From: Phycicoccus duodecadis
GTDB taxonomy: Bacteria; Actinomycetota; Actinomycetes; Actinomycetales; Dermatophilaceae
Length of the DNA: 64,000 nt
Reading direction: 5' to 3'
Assembly (NCBI RefSeq): GCF_002846495.1
Contig: NZ_PJNE01000001.1
Span: 868,001-932,000 of the forward strand
The notes below the pieces were generated by a model, which was not told where the DNA came from, ran no database searches, and saw only the letters and a program-made list of their open reading frames with translations. Positions 40,628-48,707 of this stretch are shown piece after piece (the stretch's first letter is position 1; every line of letters begins with the position of its first letter). The translations under genes and the position numbers were made by a program.

Positions 40628-43096
40628 TCAGCCCCGGACCCGCGCCGAGGTGGGGTCGTACGGCGGCCGCAGCGACACCGCGGCGGGGTACCGGCGCCCG
40701 GCGACGTCGACCTCCCACCCGCCCTCGGCCAGCCAGGCGGCGGTGACCCCCTCGGGGTGCTCGACCCCGGCCAGGCCCACCGCCCCACCGAGGGTCCAGC
40801 CGTAGGAGCCGCTGCGCACGTCGCCGACGGGGACGCCGTCACGCAGCAGCACCTCGCCGTGCCACAGCATCGGCTCGGGGTCGCGGACGACGACCGACAC
40901 GATCCGATGGGTCGGGGCGCCCTGCTCGCGGGCCGCGAGGGTGGCCTCGCGCCCGACGAAGCCGCCCGGCTTGTCGAGCGCGACGGCGAACCCGAGCCCG
41001 GCCGAGCGCACGTCGTCGGTGTTGTCGAGGTCGTGCCCGTGGTCGCGGTAGCCCTTCTCGAGGCGCAGGCTGCCCAGGGCGGCCAGCCCGGCGGGGCGCA
41101 GGCCGTGCTCGGCGCCGGCGGCCAGGAGGGCGTCCCAGACGGCTGTCGCCTGGCCGGCCGGCACGTACAGCTCCCAGCCCAGCTCGCCGACGTAGGTGAT
41201 GCGGACGGCCAGCACCTCCGCCCCGGCCACCCGCACCCGGCGGGCGTCGCGGAAGGCGAAGGCCTCCCCCGACCAGTCGGTGTCCGGTGCGACGTCCCTC
41301 AGGACCGCGCGCGACGCCGGGCCCTGGAGGCTCAGCAGCGCCACCTCCTCGGTGACGTCGGTGACGGTCGCCCGCGCCTCGCCCACCCCGCGGCGCAGCA
41401 TCCCGAGGACCCGCCCGTGGGCCGTGTCCGACGCCACGACCAGCAGGTCGTCGGCCGCGAGCCGGGTCACCGTGAGGTCGGCGTCGACGCCGCCGTCGGC
41501 CCCGAGCCACGGGGTGTAGGTGATGCGCCCGTCGCGGCCGAGGTCGCCGGCCGAGAGCCGGTCGAGCACGCGCAGGGCGTCGGGGCCGCGGACGGCCAGC
41601 TTGGTCATGAACGACATGTCGAACAGCCCGGCCGCCTCGCGCACCGCCCGGTGCTCGGCCTCCCAGTGGGCCGCCCAGGGCGCCCGGCCCCAGGTCGGCT
41701 CGGCCTTCGGCCGCTCCCCCGGGCCCGCGTACCAGGCGGGCGCGTCCCAGCCCGAGACGTCGCGCAGGTACGCGCCGGCCGCCACGGTCGCGTCGTGCAC
41801 CGGCGAGCGCAGCACGCCGCGCGAGGAGGCCAGCTGCACCCCCGGGGTGTGCGCGGCGTACACGGTGCCGAGGACCTCGGCGGTGCGGGCGCGGCGGTGC
41901 TCGGGCCGGAGCTGCCAGTCGCGGAAGCGGGCGACGTCGATGCCGGTCACGTCGACGTCCGGGCGACCCGCGACGACCCAGTGCGCCACGATCCGCCCCA
42001 GGCCGCCGGCCGAGAGGATGCCGACCGAGTTCAGCCCGGCGCACACGAAGTACCCGTGCACCCCCGGCGCCTCCCCGACGGCCGGGGCGAGGTCGGGGGT
42101 GAAGGACTCCGGGCCGCAGAAGAAGGTGCGGATGCCGACCCCGTCGAGCGCCGGGATGCGGGCCATGGCCTTCTCGAGGAACGGCCCGACGCGGTCGGTG
42201 TCGGGCGCGATGGTCCCGAAGCTGAAGTCCGGTGGGATGCCGTCGACCTTCCAGGCGGCGGCCTCGGGCTCGAACAGCCCGACCATCATCCCGCCGCCCT
42301 CCTCGCGGTAGTAGCCGTAGGCGGCCGGGTCCTCGAAGACCGGGGCGTCGGGGCTCATGCCGTCGACGGGCTCGGTGACCAGGTAGTAGTGCTCGGCGGC
42401 CTGGTTGGGCACCACGACCCCGTTGCGCCCGGCCAGCTCGCGGGCCCACATCCCGGCCGCGTTGACCACGACCTCGCACTCGATGGCCCCGCGGTCGGTG
42501 TCGACGCCGGTGACCTCCTCGACCAGCCCGCGCGGCCGGGTGCGGACGCCCTCGACCCGCACCCCTTCGACGACCCGCACCCCGAGCGCCCGGGCGCCCT
42601 TCGCGAGCGACATCGTCAGGTCGACCGGGTTGACCCGCCCGTCCCCCGGCACGTGGAAGCCGCCGGCCAGGTCGTCGGTGCGCGCCAGCGGGAACAGCGC
42701 GGCCATCTCGGCCGGCGACACCTCGTCGACCTCGAGCCCGAGGCGGCGCTGGAAGGTCGCGACCCGCCGGTACTCCTCGAGCCGGTCCGCGTCGGCGGCG
42801 GCCTCGACCAGGCCCACCGCGCGGAAGCCGGTGGCCTGCCCGGTCTCGGCCTCGAGCCGGCCGTAGAGGTCGCGCGAGTAGAGGCGCAGCCGGGTGCTCG
42901 TCTCGCTGAACGAGCCGAAGCAGGTCATCAGCCCGGCGGCGTGCCAGGTGGTCCCCGAGGTCAGCCGGTCACGCTCCAGCAGCACGACGTCGGTCTCGCC
43001 GGCGTGCGCCAGGTGGTAGGCGATCGAGGTGCCGATGACCCCGCCGCCGATGACGACGACGCGGGCGCGCGAGGGCAGGGCGGCGCGGGTGCTCAT
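40628..43096 (-). CDS. Dimethylglycine/sarcosine oxidase-like flavoprotein with GcvT domain
   Basis: 822-residue two-part enzyme. The N-terminal DAO-type FAD domain begins VVVIGGGVIGTSIAYHLA and has SGTTWHAAGL with the His used for covalent FAD in relatives. The C-terminal half (from about residue 430) is a GcvT-like folate domain with GLFDMSFMTKLAVRG, LSLQGPASRAVL and RITYVGELGWELYVP. It should demethylate dimethylglycine or sarcosine and pass the one-carbon unit to tetrahydrofolate. Length is typical. TATCGT 7 bases before the ATG predicts a leaderless mRNA. SHMT at 62 kb could use the folate product. Confidence 0.88.
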   Translation of the reverse strand: MSTRAALPSRARVVVIGGGVIGTSIAYHLAHAGETDVVLLERDRLTSGTTWHAAGLMTCFGSFSETSTRLRLYSRDLYGRLEAETGQATGFRAVGLVEAAADADRLEEYRRVATFQRRLGLEVDEVSPAEMAALFPLARTDDLAGGFHVPGDGRVNPVDLTMSLAKGARALGVRVVEGVRVEGVRTRPRGLVEEVTGVDTDRGAIECEVVVNAAGMWARELAGRNGVVVPNQAAEHYYLVTEPVDGMSPDAPVFEDPAAYGYYREEGGGMMVGLFEPEAAAWKVDGIPPDFSFGTIAPDTDRVGPFLEKAMARIPALDGVGIRTFFCGPESFTPDLAPAVGEAPGVHGYFVCAGLNSVGILSAGGLGRIVAHWVVAGRPDVDVTGIDVARFRDWQLRPEHRRARTAEVLGTVYAAHTPGVQLASSRGVLRSPVHDATVAAGAYLRDVSGWDAPAWYAGPGERPKAEPTWGRAPWAAHWEAEHRAVREAAGLFDMSFMTKLAVRGPDALRVLDRLSAGDLGRDGRITYTPWLGADGGVDADLTVTRLAADDLLVVASDTAHGRVLGMLRRGVGEARATVTDVTEEVALLSLQGPASRAVLRDVAPDTDWSGEAFAFRDARRVRVAGAEVLAVRITYVGELGWELYVPAGQATAVWDALLAAGAEHGLRPAGLAALGSLRLEKGYRDHGHDLDNTDDVRSAGLGFAVALDKPGGFVGREATLAAREQGAPTHRIVSVVVRDPEPMLWHGEVLLRDGVPVGDVRSGSYGWTLGGAVGLAGVEHPEGVTAAWLAEGGWEVDVAGRRYPAAVSLRPPYDPTSARVRG

Positions 43097-43103
43097 CCGG
43101 GCG

Positions 43104-43109
43104 ACGATA
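43104..43109 (-). promoter_or_regulatory. -10 box TATCGT, leaderless promoter of the oxidase gene
   Basis: TATCGT on the minus strand with 7 bases to the ATG. Confidence 0.5.
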
Positions 43110-43177
43110 CCGACGTCGGGCGTCCCCGCTCGCCCCCCGGCCGCGACGCCCCCACCCCCGCCGCGCGGCCCCTCCTC

Positions 43178-43239
43178 GTCGAGAGGGGGCGACACGCAGT
43201 CGAGAGGCCCGCTCGGTCGGCGTGTCACCTCCTCTCGAC
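43178..43239. repeat. Dispersed palindromic repeat, copy 2
   Basis: Inverted repeat with 20-bp arms (43178-43197, 43220-43239) that match at 18 of 20 positions; both mismatches would be G-U pairs in RNA. The right arm reads GCGTGTCACCTCCTCTCGAC, the same as in copy 3. The loop of 22 bases contains another GTCGAGAGG. It lies between divergent genes, where a terminator is not needed, which argues for a mobile or structural repeat. Confidence 0.85.
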
Positions 43240-43305
43240 GGGGGCCCACCGCGCCCCTGTGGATGACGGCGCGGCCGCCGGCCCGGAACCGGCCACGATC
43301 GCGGG

Positions 43306-44229
43306 ATGTCACCGGTCCTGCCTCCGCTGCCCTCCGGGCCGCTGTCGCTGGACGCCGCCCGTGACCTGGGGCTGGCCGACCACCAGTGGCGGATGCCGCA
43401 GCTGCTGCGGGCGACCCGCTCGGTGCGCAGCACGACGCCCCTGACGGCGGTGCACGAGCGGGCCGCCGCCTTCGCCCTCGCGCTCCCTCCCGACGTCGCG
43501 TTCTCCCACCTCACCGCGGCCCGGCTGTGGGGCCTCCCCCTGCCGGCGCCCCTCGAGGAGCAGGAGGAGCTCGACGTCATCCGGGCCACCGGGCGGGCAC
43601 GCATCGAGCGCCGTGGATGCATCGGCCACCGCGGCCTCGAGCATCGAGCGGTGTCGAGCGTCCAGGGGCTGCGCGTCACGTCGCTCGCCGACACCTGGGT
43701 CGACCTCGGCGAGTGCGTGCCCCGGGGGCTCGGTCGCGACGATCTGGTCGTCGCCGGCGACGTGGTCGCCACCCGGCTCGGCGGCGAAGGTCACGCATCC
43801 CCCCTGGCCGAGGCGCTGGACGCCCGCGTGCGCCCCCGGCACGCGCGGACGCTGGCCGACGCCCTGCGGCTGGTGCGGCCCGGGGTGCGATCCCCCGCCG
43901 AGACCCGCGCCCGCCTGGTCTTCCACGACGCCGGCTTCCCCGAGCCCGAGGTCAACGGCCACGTCCACGCGGCCGGGGGCGGCTGGCTCGCGGAGGGCGA
44001 CCTGGTGTGGCGCGCCCAGCGGGTCATCGGCGAGTACCAGGGGTCCGTGCACGCCGGTATCAGGCGCCGCAGCGAGGACTCCTACCGCAACGGGCTCCTC
44101 GGCGACGAGGGCTGGACGGTCCTGGAGCTGTTCGCGCAGGACCTCGTGCCGGGGGCGCGCCGGGTCTCCACCCTGCGGCGGTTCGCCCGCGCCCTCGCGC
44201 TCGACCCGGCCCGGCTGCGCCTCCACTGA
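43306..44229 (+). CDS. DUF559-like nuclease with AbiEi-type N-terminal region
   Basis: 307-residue protein. The N-terminal half has a winged-helix-like segment and FSHLTAARLWGLPLP, as in AbiEi/DUF559 proteins of actinobacteria. The C-terminal half resembles a Vsr/PD-(D/E)xK nuclease: AEGDLVWRAQRVIGEYQGS gives Asp, then Glu-x-Gln, and GWTVLELFAQDL follows. Actinobacterial genomes carry many such genes with no proven role. No toxin partner lies adjacent. Both sides are flanked by copies of the palindromic repeat. Confidence 0.7.
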   Translation: MSPVLPPLPSGPLSLDAARDLGLADHQWRMPQLLRATRSVRSTTPLTAVHERAAAFALALPPDVAFSHLTAARLWGLPLPAPLEEQEELDVIRATGRARIERRGCIGHRGLEHRAVSSVQGLRVTSLADTWVDLGECVPRGLGRDDLVVAGDVVATRLGGEGHASPLAEALDARVRPRHARTLADALRLVRPGVRSPAETRARLVFHDAGFPEPEVNGHVHAAGGGWLAEGDLVWRAQRVIGEYQGSVHAGIRRRSEDSYRNGLLGDEGWTVLELFAQDLVPGARRVSTLRRFARALALDPARLRLH

Positions 44230-44291
44230 CGGACCGTCCGCGCGGCGGGGCCGTGGGCGGAGGGAGCGACGTCGTCCGGCCCGACGCCGCG

Positions 44292-44354
44292 CTCGAGGGG
44301 AGGTGACACGCACACCGGATCGCCCCGGACCTCTGCGTGTCACCTCCTCTCGAC
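44292..44354. repeat. Dispersed palindromic repeat, copy 3
   Basis: Arms 44292-44312 and 44334-44354 match at 19 of 21 positions with a 21-base loop. The right arm shares its 20-base core exactly with copy 2 and is in the same orientation. It lies between convergent genes, 62 bases after the nuclease stop and 12 bases from the dehydrogenase stop, so it may also terminate transcription. Confidence 0.85.
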
Positions 44355-44366
44355 GAGGAGGGCCGC

Positions 44367-46145
44367 TCAGGCGTAGGTGCGGAAGCCCCGCCCGCTCTTG
44401 CGGCCGAGGTACCCCGCGGTCACGAGATGCTCCAGCAGCGGCGCCGGGGCGTAGCCGCGCTCGCGGAACTCGAGGTACAGCTCGCGCTCGATGGCCAGCG
44501 AGACGTCGAGCCCGACGACGTCGAGCAGCTCGAACGGCCCCATCGGCAGCCCGCAGCCGGTCTTCATCGCGGTGTCGATGTCGTCGGCGGTGGCGTAGTT
44601 CGCCTCGAGCATCTTCACGGCGTCGTTGAGGTAGGGGAACAGCAGGGCGTTGACGACGAACCCCGAGCGGTCTCCGCACGTGACGGCCACCTTGCCGAGG
44701 GTCGCGCACAGCTGCTGCACCGTGGCCAGCACGTCGGGGGCGGTGCTCACGGTGTGCACGACCTCGACCAGCTTCATGACCTGTGCCGGGTTGAAGAAGT
44801 GCATCCCGATGACGTCCTGCGGGCGCCCGGTGACCTTGGCGCAGTCGATGACCGGCAGCGACGACGTGGTGGTCGCCAGGATCGCGCCCGGCCGGCAGAT
44901 GCGGTCGAGGTCGCGGAACAGGTCCTGCTTGACCTCGAGGTCCTCGGCGATGGCCTCGACGACGAGGTCGACCCCGGCCAGCACCTCGCGGTCGGTCGAC
45001 CCGGCGACCCGCGCCACGACGGCATCGGCCTCGGCCTGCTCCAGCCGGCCCTTCTCGACCGAGCGGGCCAGGCCGGCGGCCAGCGACGAGCGCACCGCGG
45101 CCACCTTCTCGTCGGAGCGCGCCACGAAGGTCACGGGCAGGCCGGCCCGGGCCAGCACCTCGATGATGCCGACGGCCATGGTGCCGCTGCCGACGACGCC
45201 GACCGCCGCGACCTCGCGCAGGGCCACGCCCTCGGGCACGGTCCCCGACGGGGTCTGCCGGTCGGGAACGACCCGGGGCGAGCCGGGCGCCTCGTAGGTG
45301 TAGAAGCCCCGCCCGGACTTGCGGCCCAGCATCCCCGCGCTGACCATCTGCTTGATGAGCGGGGTCGGCGCGTGCAGACGGTCGCGGCCCTGCTTGTACA
45401 TCGTGTCGAGGATCTCGTAGGCGGTGTCGAGGCCGATGAGGTCGAGCAGCTGCAGCGGGCCCATGGGGTAGCCGCAGCCGAAGCGCATGGCCGCGTCGAG
45501 GTCCTCGCGGGTGGCGTACCGGCTCTCGTACATCGCGACGGCGTGGTTGAGGTAGCCGAAGAGCAGCGCGTTGGCGATGAAGCCGGCCTTGTCACCGACG
45601 ACCACCGGCTTCTTGCCCAGCCGCTCGGCGAGGGCCTTGACGTCCTCGAAGACGTCGTCGGCGGTGATGACGGTGCGGATGACCTCGACGAACTGCTGCA
45701 CCGGGGCGGGGTTGAAGAAGTGCATCCCCACGACGCGCTTGGGGTTGCTGGTGGCCACGGCGATCTCGGTGACCGGCAGCGACGAGGTGTTGGTCGCGAG
45801 CACGGCGTCGGCGGCCACGATGCGGTCCAGCCGGCCCAGGACGTCCTTCTTCAGGGCCAGCTGCTCGGGCACCGCCTCGACCACCAGCTGGCAGCCGGCG
45901 AGGTCGTCCAGCGCGGTGGTGAAGGTGACACGTTCGTGCAGGGCGTCGTGCTCCTCCTGCGTCATCTTCCCGCGGGCCAGCGCGCGCCCGGTGCTGCCGG
46001 CCAGGATCTCGCGCCCGTGGGCCAGGCCGGGCTCGTCGGCGTCGACCGCGAAGACGTCGAGCCCGTTGCGGGCGAACACCTCGACGATCCCCGCTCCCAT
46101 CGTCCCGAGTCCGATCACACCCACCGTGGTGAAGTCGCGCGCCAT
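44367..46145 (-). CDS. Tandem-duplicated 3-hydroxyacyl-CoA dehydrogenase
   Basis: 592-residue fusion of two complete Hbd/PaaH-type subunits. Copy 1 (about 1-285) starts VGVIGLGTMGAGIVEVFA and copy 2 (about 312-592) starts VGVVGSGTMAVGIIEVLA. Each has TSSLPV, the catalytic His in GMHFFNPA, and a terminal LGRKSGRGFxTY. Both active sites look intact, so it may be a covalent dimer that oxidises or reduces 3-hydroxybutyryl-CoA with NAD(P). No hydratase domain is present. Role: acetoacetyl-CoA reduction towards crotonyl-CoA for Ccr, or beta-oxidation. GAGGAT lies 7 bases before the ATG. Confidence 0.93.
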   Translation of the reverse strand: MARDFTTVGVIGLGTMGAGIVEVFARNGLDVFAVDADEPGLAHGREILAGSTGRALARGKMTQEEHDALHERVTFTTALDDLAGCQLVVEAVPEQLALKKDVLGRLDRIVAADAVLATNTSSLPVTEIAVATSNPKRVVGMHFFNPAPVQQFVEVIRTVITADDVFEDVKALAERLGKKPVVVGDKAGFIANALLFGYLNHAVAMYESRYATREDLDAAMRFGCGYPMGPLQLLDLIGLDTAYEILDTMYKQGRDRLHAPTPLIKQMVSAGMLGRKSGRGFYTYEAPGSPRVVPDRQTPSGTVPEGVALREVAAVGVVGSGTMAVGIIEVLARAGLPVTFVARSDEKVAAVRSSLAAGLARSVEKGRLEQAEADAVVARVAGSTDREVLAGVDLVVEAIAEDLEVKQDLFRDLDRICRPGAILATTTSSLPVIDCAKVTGRPQDVIGMHFFNPAQVMKLVEVVHTVSTAPDVLATVQQLCATLGKVAVTCGDRSGFVVNALLFPYLNDAVKMLEANYATADDIDTAMKTGCGLPMGPFELLDVVGLDVSLAIERELYLEFRERGYAPAPLLEHLVTAGYLGRKSGRGFRTYA

Positions 46146-46253
46146 GTCGGCGATCCTCGCACCAGCCCCCGCGCGCGGACGACCCCGCCGGGCGTGACGC
46201 TCCTTACCCCGCGGGCCCCGCGGTCACCGTCAGCGCGGTGACCGGCGGCGCCC

Positions 46254-46724
46254 TCACCAGTCGAGGCCGCTGGCCACCAGGTCGGCCTCGAGGTCGAGGC
46301 GGTCGCGCGGGTCGAGGGGCAGGAGGCCGATGGGCGTCGGCACCTCGGCGTGGGTGCACAGCTGCACCAGCACGTGGTCGTAGGCCGCGAAGGCCGCCGC
46401 GAGCCGGGCGGCGCGGTGCGGCTGGTGGTCGCCCTCGATGCGGCGCACCTCGTACCCCAGCCGCCGCAGCTCGAGGGACAGCAGCACCGGAGGCACCGGC
46501 TCGTCGCGGCGGCGGGTCGCCATCCCGACGCGTTCGAGGGCGTCGACCACCGCTCCCGAGCGGGGGGCCCACCAGCGGGCGAGCGACGGGCCGAGGCGCT
46601 CACGCAGCCAGCGCACGAGGCGTGGCGTCCCGCCGCCGCAGGCCCAGTTCAGGGCCGAGAAGCCGGCCAGGTAGATGACGCCGGGCAGCGCGAGCAGCAC
46701 CAGCGGCCCCAGGGCTGCCTTCAT
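46254..46724 (-). CDS. Membrane-anchored hypothetical protein
   Basis: 156-residue protein with one N-terminal membrane segment (about residues 3-27), then a basic, helical cytoplasmic part and an acidic end with IGLLPLDPRDRLDLEADL. No family recognised. The start is the first ATG before the hydrophobic segment; the frame remains open upstream through nucS antisense but has no hydrophobic or conserved character there. It is divergent from nucS with 84 bases between. Confidence 0.6.
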   Translation of the reverse strand: MKAALGPLVLLALPGVIYLAGFSALNWACGGGTPRLVRWLRERLGPSLARWWAPRSGAVVDALERVGMATRRRDEPVPPVLLSLELRRLGYEVRRIEGDHQPHRAARLAAAFAAYDHVLVQLCTHAEVPTPIGLLPLDPRDRLDLEADLVASGLDW

Positions 46725-46796
46725 CGGCCTCACCTCGTCACCAGTGTGCGGGCGGCTGCGCCGGAGGGCAACCATCCCTCGACGCCCGCCCCTGGG

Positions 46797-46802
46797 TAGG
46801 GT
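46797..46802 (+). promoter_or_regulatory. -10 box TAGGGT, leaderless promoter of nucS
   Basis: TAGGGT with 6 bases to the GTG start; favours GTG over the ATG two codons later. Confidence 0.5.
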
Positions 46803-46808
46803 GCGCAG

Positions 46809-47504
46809 GTGCGGATGGTGATCGCGACGTGCTCGGTCGACTACGAGGGACGCCTCACGGCACACCTCCCCCTCGCGACCCGACTCCTGCTGGTCAAGGC
46901 CGACGGCTCGGTGCTGGTCCACAGCGACGGCGGCTCGTACAAGCCGCTCAACTGGATGTCGCCCCCCTGCGCGATGGCCGAGGTGGCTCCCGACGAGGCC
47001 GAGGCCGCCGAGGGCGTCCGTGCGGTGTGGGTCGTGCAGCACGCCAAGTCCGAGGACCGGCTGCGGGTGCGCCTCCACGAGGTGCACCACGACTCCGCCC
47101 ACGAGCTCGGGGTCGACCCGGGCCTGGTCAAGGACGGCGTCGAGGCCCATCTCCAGCGGCTGCTCGCCGAGCACATCACGACCCTCGGGGAGGGCTACAC
47201 GCTCTCGCGGCGCGAGTACATGACGGCCATCGGCCCGGTCGACATCCTCTGCCGCGACCGTGACGGCGCCCACGTGGCGGTCGAGATCAAGCGCCGCGGC
47301 GAGATCGACGGTGTCGAGCAGCTGACCCGCTACCTCGAGCTGATGAACCGCGACCCGCACCTGGCGCCCGTCACCGGGGTGTTCGCGGCCCAGGTCATCA
47401 GGCCCCAGGCCCGCACCCTCGCGCAGGACCGCGGAATCCGTTGCGTGGTCCTGGACTATGAGGCCCTCAAGGGGGCCGACGACACCGAGCACCGCCTCTT
47501 CTGA
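46809..47504 (+). CDS. nucS: Mismatch-specific endonuclease NucS/EndoMS
   Basis: 231-residue enzyme that cuts both strands at G-T, G-G and T-T mismatches; it provides actinobacterial and archaeal mismatch repair in place of MutS/MutL. The N-terminal dimer domain begins [20 protein letters not shown]; the nuclease domain has D145 in GPVDILCRD and E159/K161 in [13 protein letters not shown]. The usual family start MRxVIA matches the GTG codon. The last residues (EHRLF) resemble a clamp-binding tail. Single gene. Confidence 0.96.
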   Translation: MRMVIATCSVDYEGRLTAHLPLATRLLLVKADGSVLVHSDGGSYKPLNWMSPPCAMAEVAPDEAEAAEGVRAVWVVQHAKSEDRLRVRLHEVHHDSAHELGVDPGLVKDGVEAHLQRLLAEHITTLGEGYTLSRREYMTAIGPVDILCRDRDGAHVAVEIKRRGEIDGVEQLTRYLELMNRDPHLAPVTGVFAAQVIRPQARTLAQDRGIRCVVLDYEALKGADDTEHRLF

Positions 47505-47744
47505 CCATTCCGGGGGCCGGCGTGAGGGCGCTCGGCGCCGCGCGGTCCGCGCCCGCCGAGGGCCGGCGACAGGCGGGTGACGCCCCGGCCGACGGGCCGT
47601 GGACGGCTGATGAACATCCACGGCCGAGACCCTCCGTTCGGCCACTTGAGCATCGTCCGTTCGCCCAAGGGGGGTGACCGCGGGCCGTTCCGTACGTACT
47701 CTTCTCCTACCGATTCCGAACCGACCCGAGGACTCGAGCACGCC
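47505..47744. promoter_or_regulatory. Intergenic region with hairpin and promoter candidate
   Basis: No coding sign. A perfect 9-bp inverted repeat GGCCGTGGA/TCCACGGCC (47595-47603, 47617-47625; 13-base loop) lies 90 bases after nucS and could be its terminator. GTGACC (47674-47679) and TACTCT (47697-47702) are spaced 17 bases and form a plausible promoter for the two small genes downstream, with a leader of about 36 bases. Confidence 0.4.
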
Positions 47745-47825
47745 ATGACCCACCGCACCAGCACCGGGGCCCCGAGCCCTCATGGCGGGGTGCCCCCCAC
47801 GGGGAGCCGGGGGGTCCGCTCGTGA
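47745..47825 (+). CDS. Possible 26-residue leader-type peptide
   Basis: Short frame MTHRTSTGAPSPHGG... rich in Gly, Pro and Ser. The stop overlaps the GTG start of the next small membrane protein (GTGA), which is the main reason to list it: translation of one could deliver ribosomes to the next. GAGGA lies about 13 bases upstream, slightly far. Could be chance. Confidence 0.3.
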   Translation: MTHRTSTGAPSPHGGVPPTGSRGVRS

Positions 47826-48085
47826 CCTTCTCGTCGGTGTTCATGGCCTACGTCGTCGTCGCCGCCTCCGCCGGGCTCATCGGCACCGGGGTCGCCTGCG
47901 ACGGCCACCGCTCGATGCGTGTTCGCGCCTGCGCCACCTGGGTCGCCATGACCTGCTTCGTCTGGCCGGTGACAGCCGCCGCCCTCGCCGCGATCGCGGT
48001 CTCGGCCCTGCGGCGCCACCGCCACGGGCTGGTCCCGGTGGCCGGGGCCGTCATGCACGCCACCGCCACCCGCCAGTCGGTCTGA
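47822..48085 (+). CDS. Small two-helix membrane protein
   Basis: 87-residue protein with two hydrophobic segments (about 4-25 and 36-60) separated by a short Cys/Arg-containing loop, and a basic tail. No family recognised. The GTG overlaps the preceding short frame; an internal ATG at the eighth codon is an alternative start. It is on the same strand as the PfpI gene, 85 bases upstream of it. Confidence 0.5.
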   Translation: MTFSSVFMAYVVVAASAGLIGTGVACDGHRSMRVRACATWVAMTCFVWPVTAAALAAIAVSALRRHRHGLVPVAGAVMHATATRQSV

Positions 48086-48170
48086 GCCCACCGCCGCCGG
48101 CGCGGTGTTTCACCCTGCGCACGGCCGGGTAGCCCATCGGGGACAGCATCTCCCATCCCGAGAGGACCCC

Positions 48171-48707
48171 ATGTCCAGCAGCAGCCAGAAGGTGGCCTTC
48201 CTCGTCGCGACCGAGGGCATCGAGCAGGTCGAGCTCACCGAGCCCTGGAAGGCCGTCGAGCAGGCCGGCCACACCCCCGTCCTGGTCGCCACCGAGCCCG
48301 GGCGCGTCCAGGCGTTCAACCACCTCGACAAGGCCGACACCTTCGAGGTCGACGTGACCGTGGCCGAGGCCGAGGTCGGCGACTACGCCGCCCTCGTCCT
48401 GCCCGGTGGCGTGGCCAACCCCGACGCCCTGCGCACCGACGCCGATGCCGTCTCGTTCGTGCGCACCTTCGTCGAGTCCGGCAAGCCCGTGGCCGCCATC
48501 TGCCACGCGCCCTGGACCCTCGCCGAGGCCGGCGTCCTGCAGGGCCGCCACCTCACCTCGTGGCCGAGCCTGCAGACCGACCTGCGCAACGCCGGCGCCA
48601 CCTGGAGCGACGAGGAGCTCGTCGTCGACGACAACCTCATCACCAGCCGCAACCCCGACGACCTGCCGGTCTTCTCGAAGGCCCTGGTCGACGCGCTCAA
48701 CGGCTGA
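48171..48707 (+). CDS. DJ-1/PfpI family protein (YfkM/general stress protein 18-like)
   Basis: 178-residue class-I glutamine-amidotransferase-like protein. The nucleophile elbow is C111 in AAICHAPWTL, with the Glu in ATEGIEQVELTEP near the N-terminus and the His after Cys typical of PfpI. It may be a protease, glyoxalase/deglycase or stress chaperone. GAGAGG precedes the ATG by 6 bases. Its last 11 bp overlap the 3' end of the convergent mutase gene. Confidence 0.88.
   Translation: MSSSSQKVAFLVATEGIEQVELTEPWKAVEQAGHTPVLVATEPGRVQAFNHLDKADTFEVDVTVAEAEVGDYAALVLPGGVANPDALRTDADAVSFVRTFVESGKPVAAICHAPWTLAEAGVLQGRHLTSWPSLQTDLRNAGATWSDEELVVDDNLITSRNPDDLPVFSKALVDALNG

Noticed and set aside
43306..44229. 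Complete AbiE-type toxin-antitoxin system
   Set aside because: No AbiEii-like nucleotidyltransferase toxin is adjacent; the flanking genes are a flavoprotein oxidase and a dehydrogenase.
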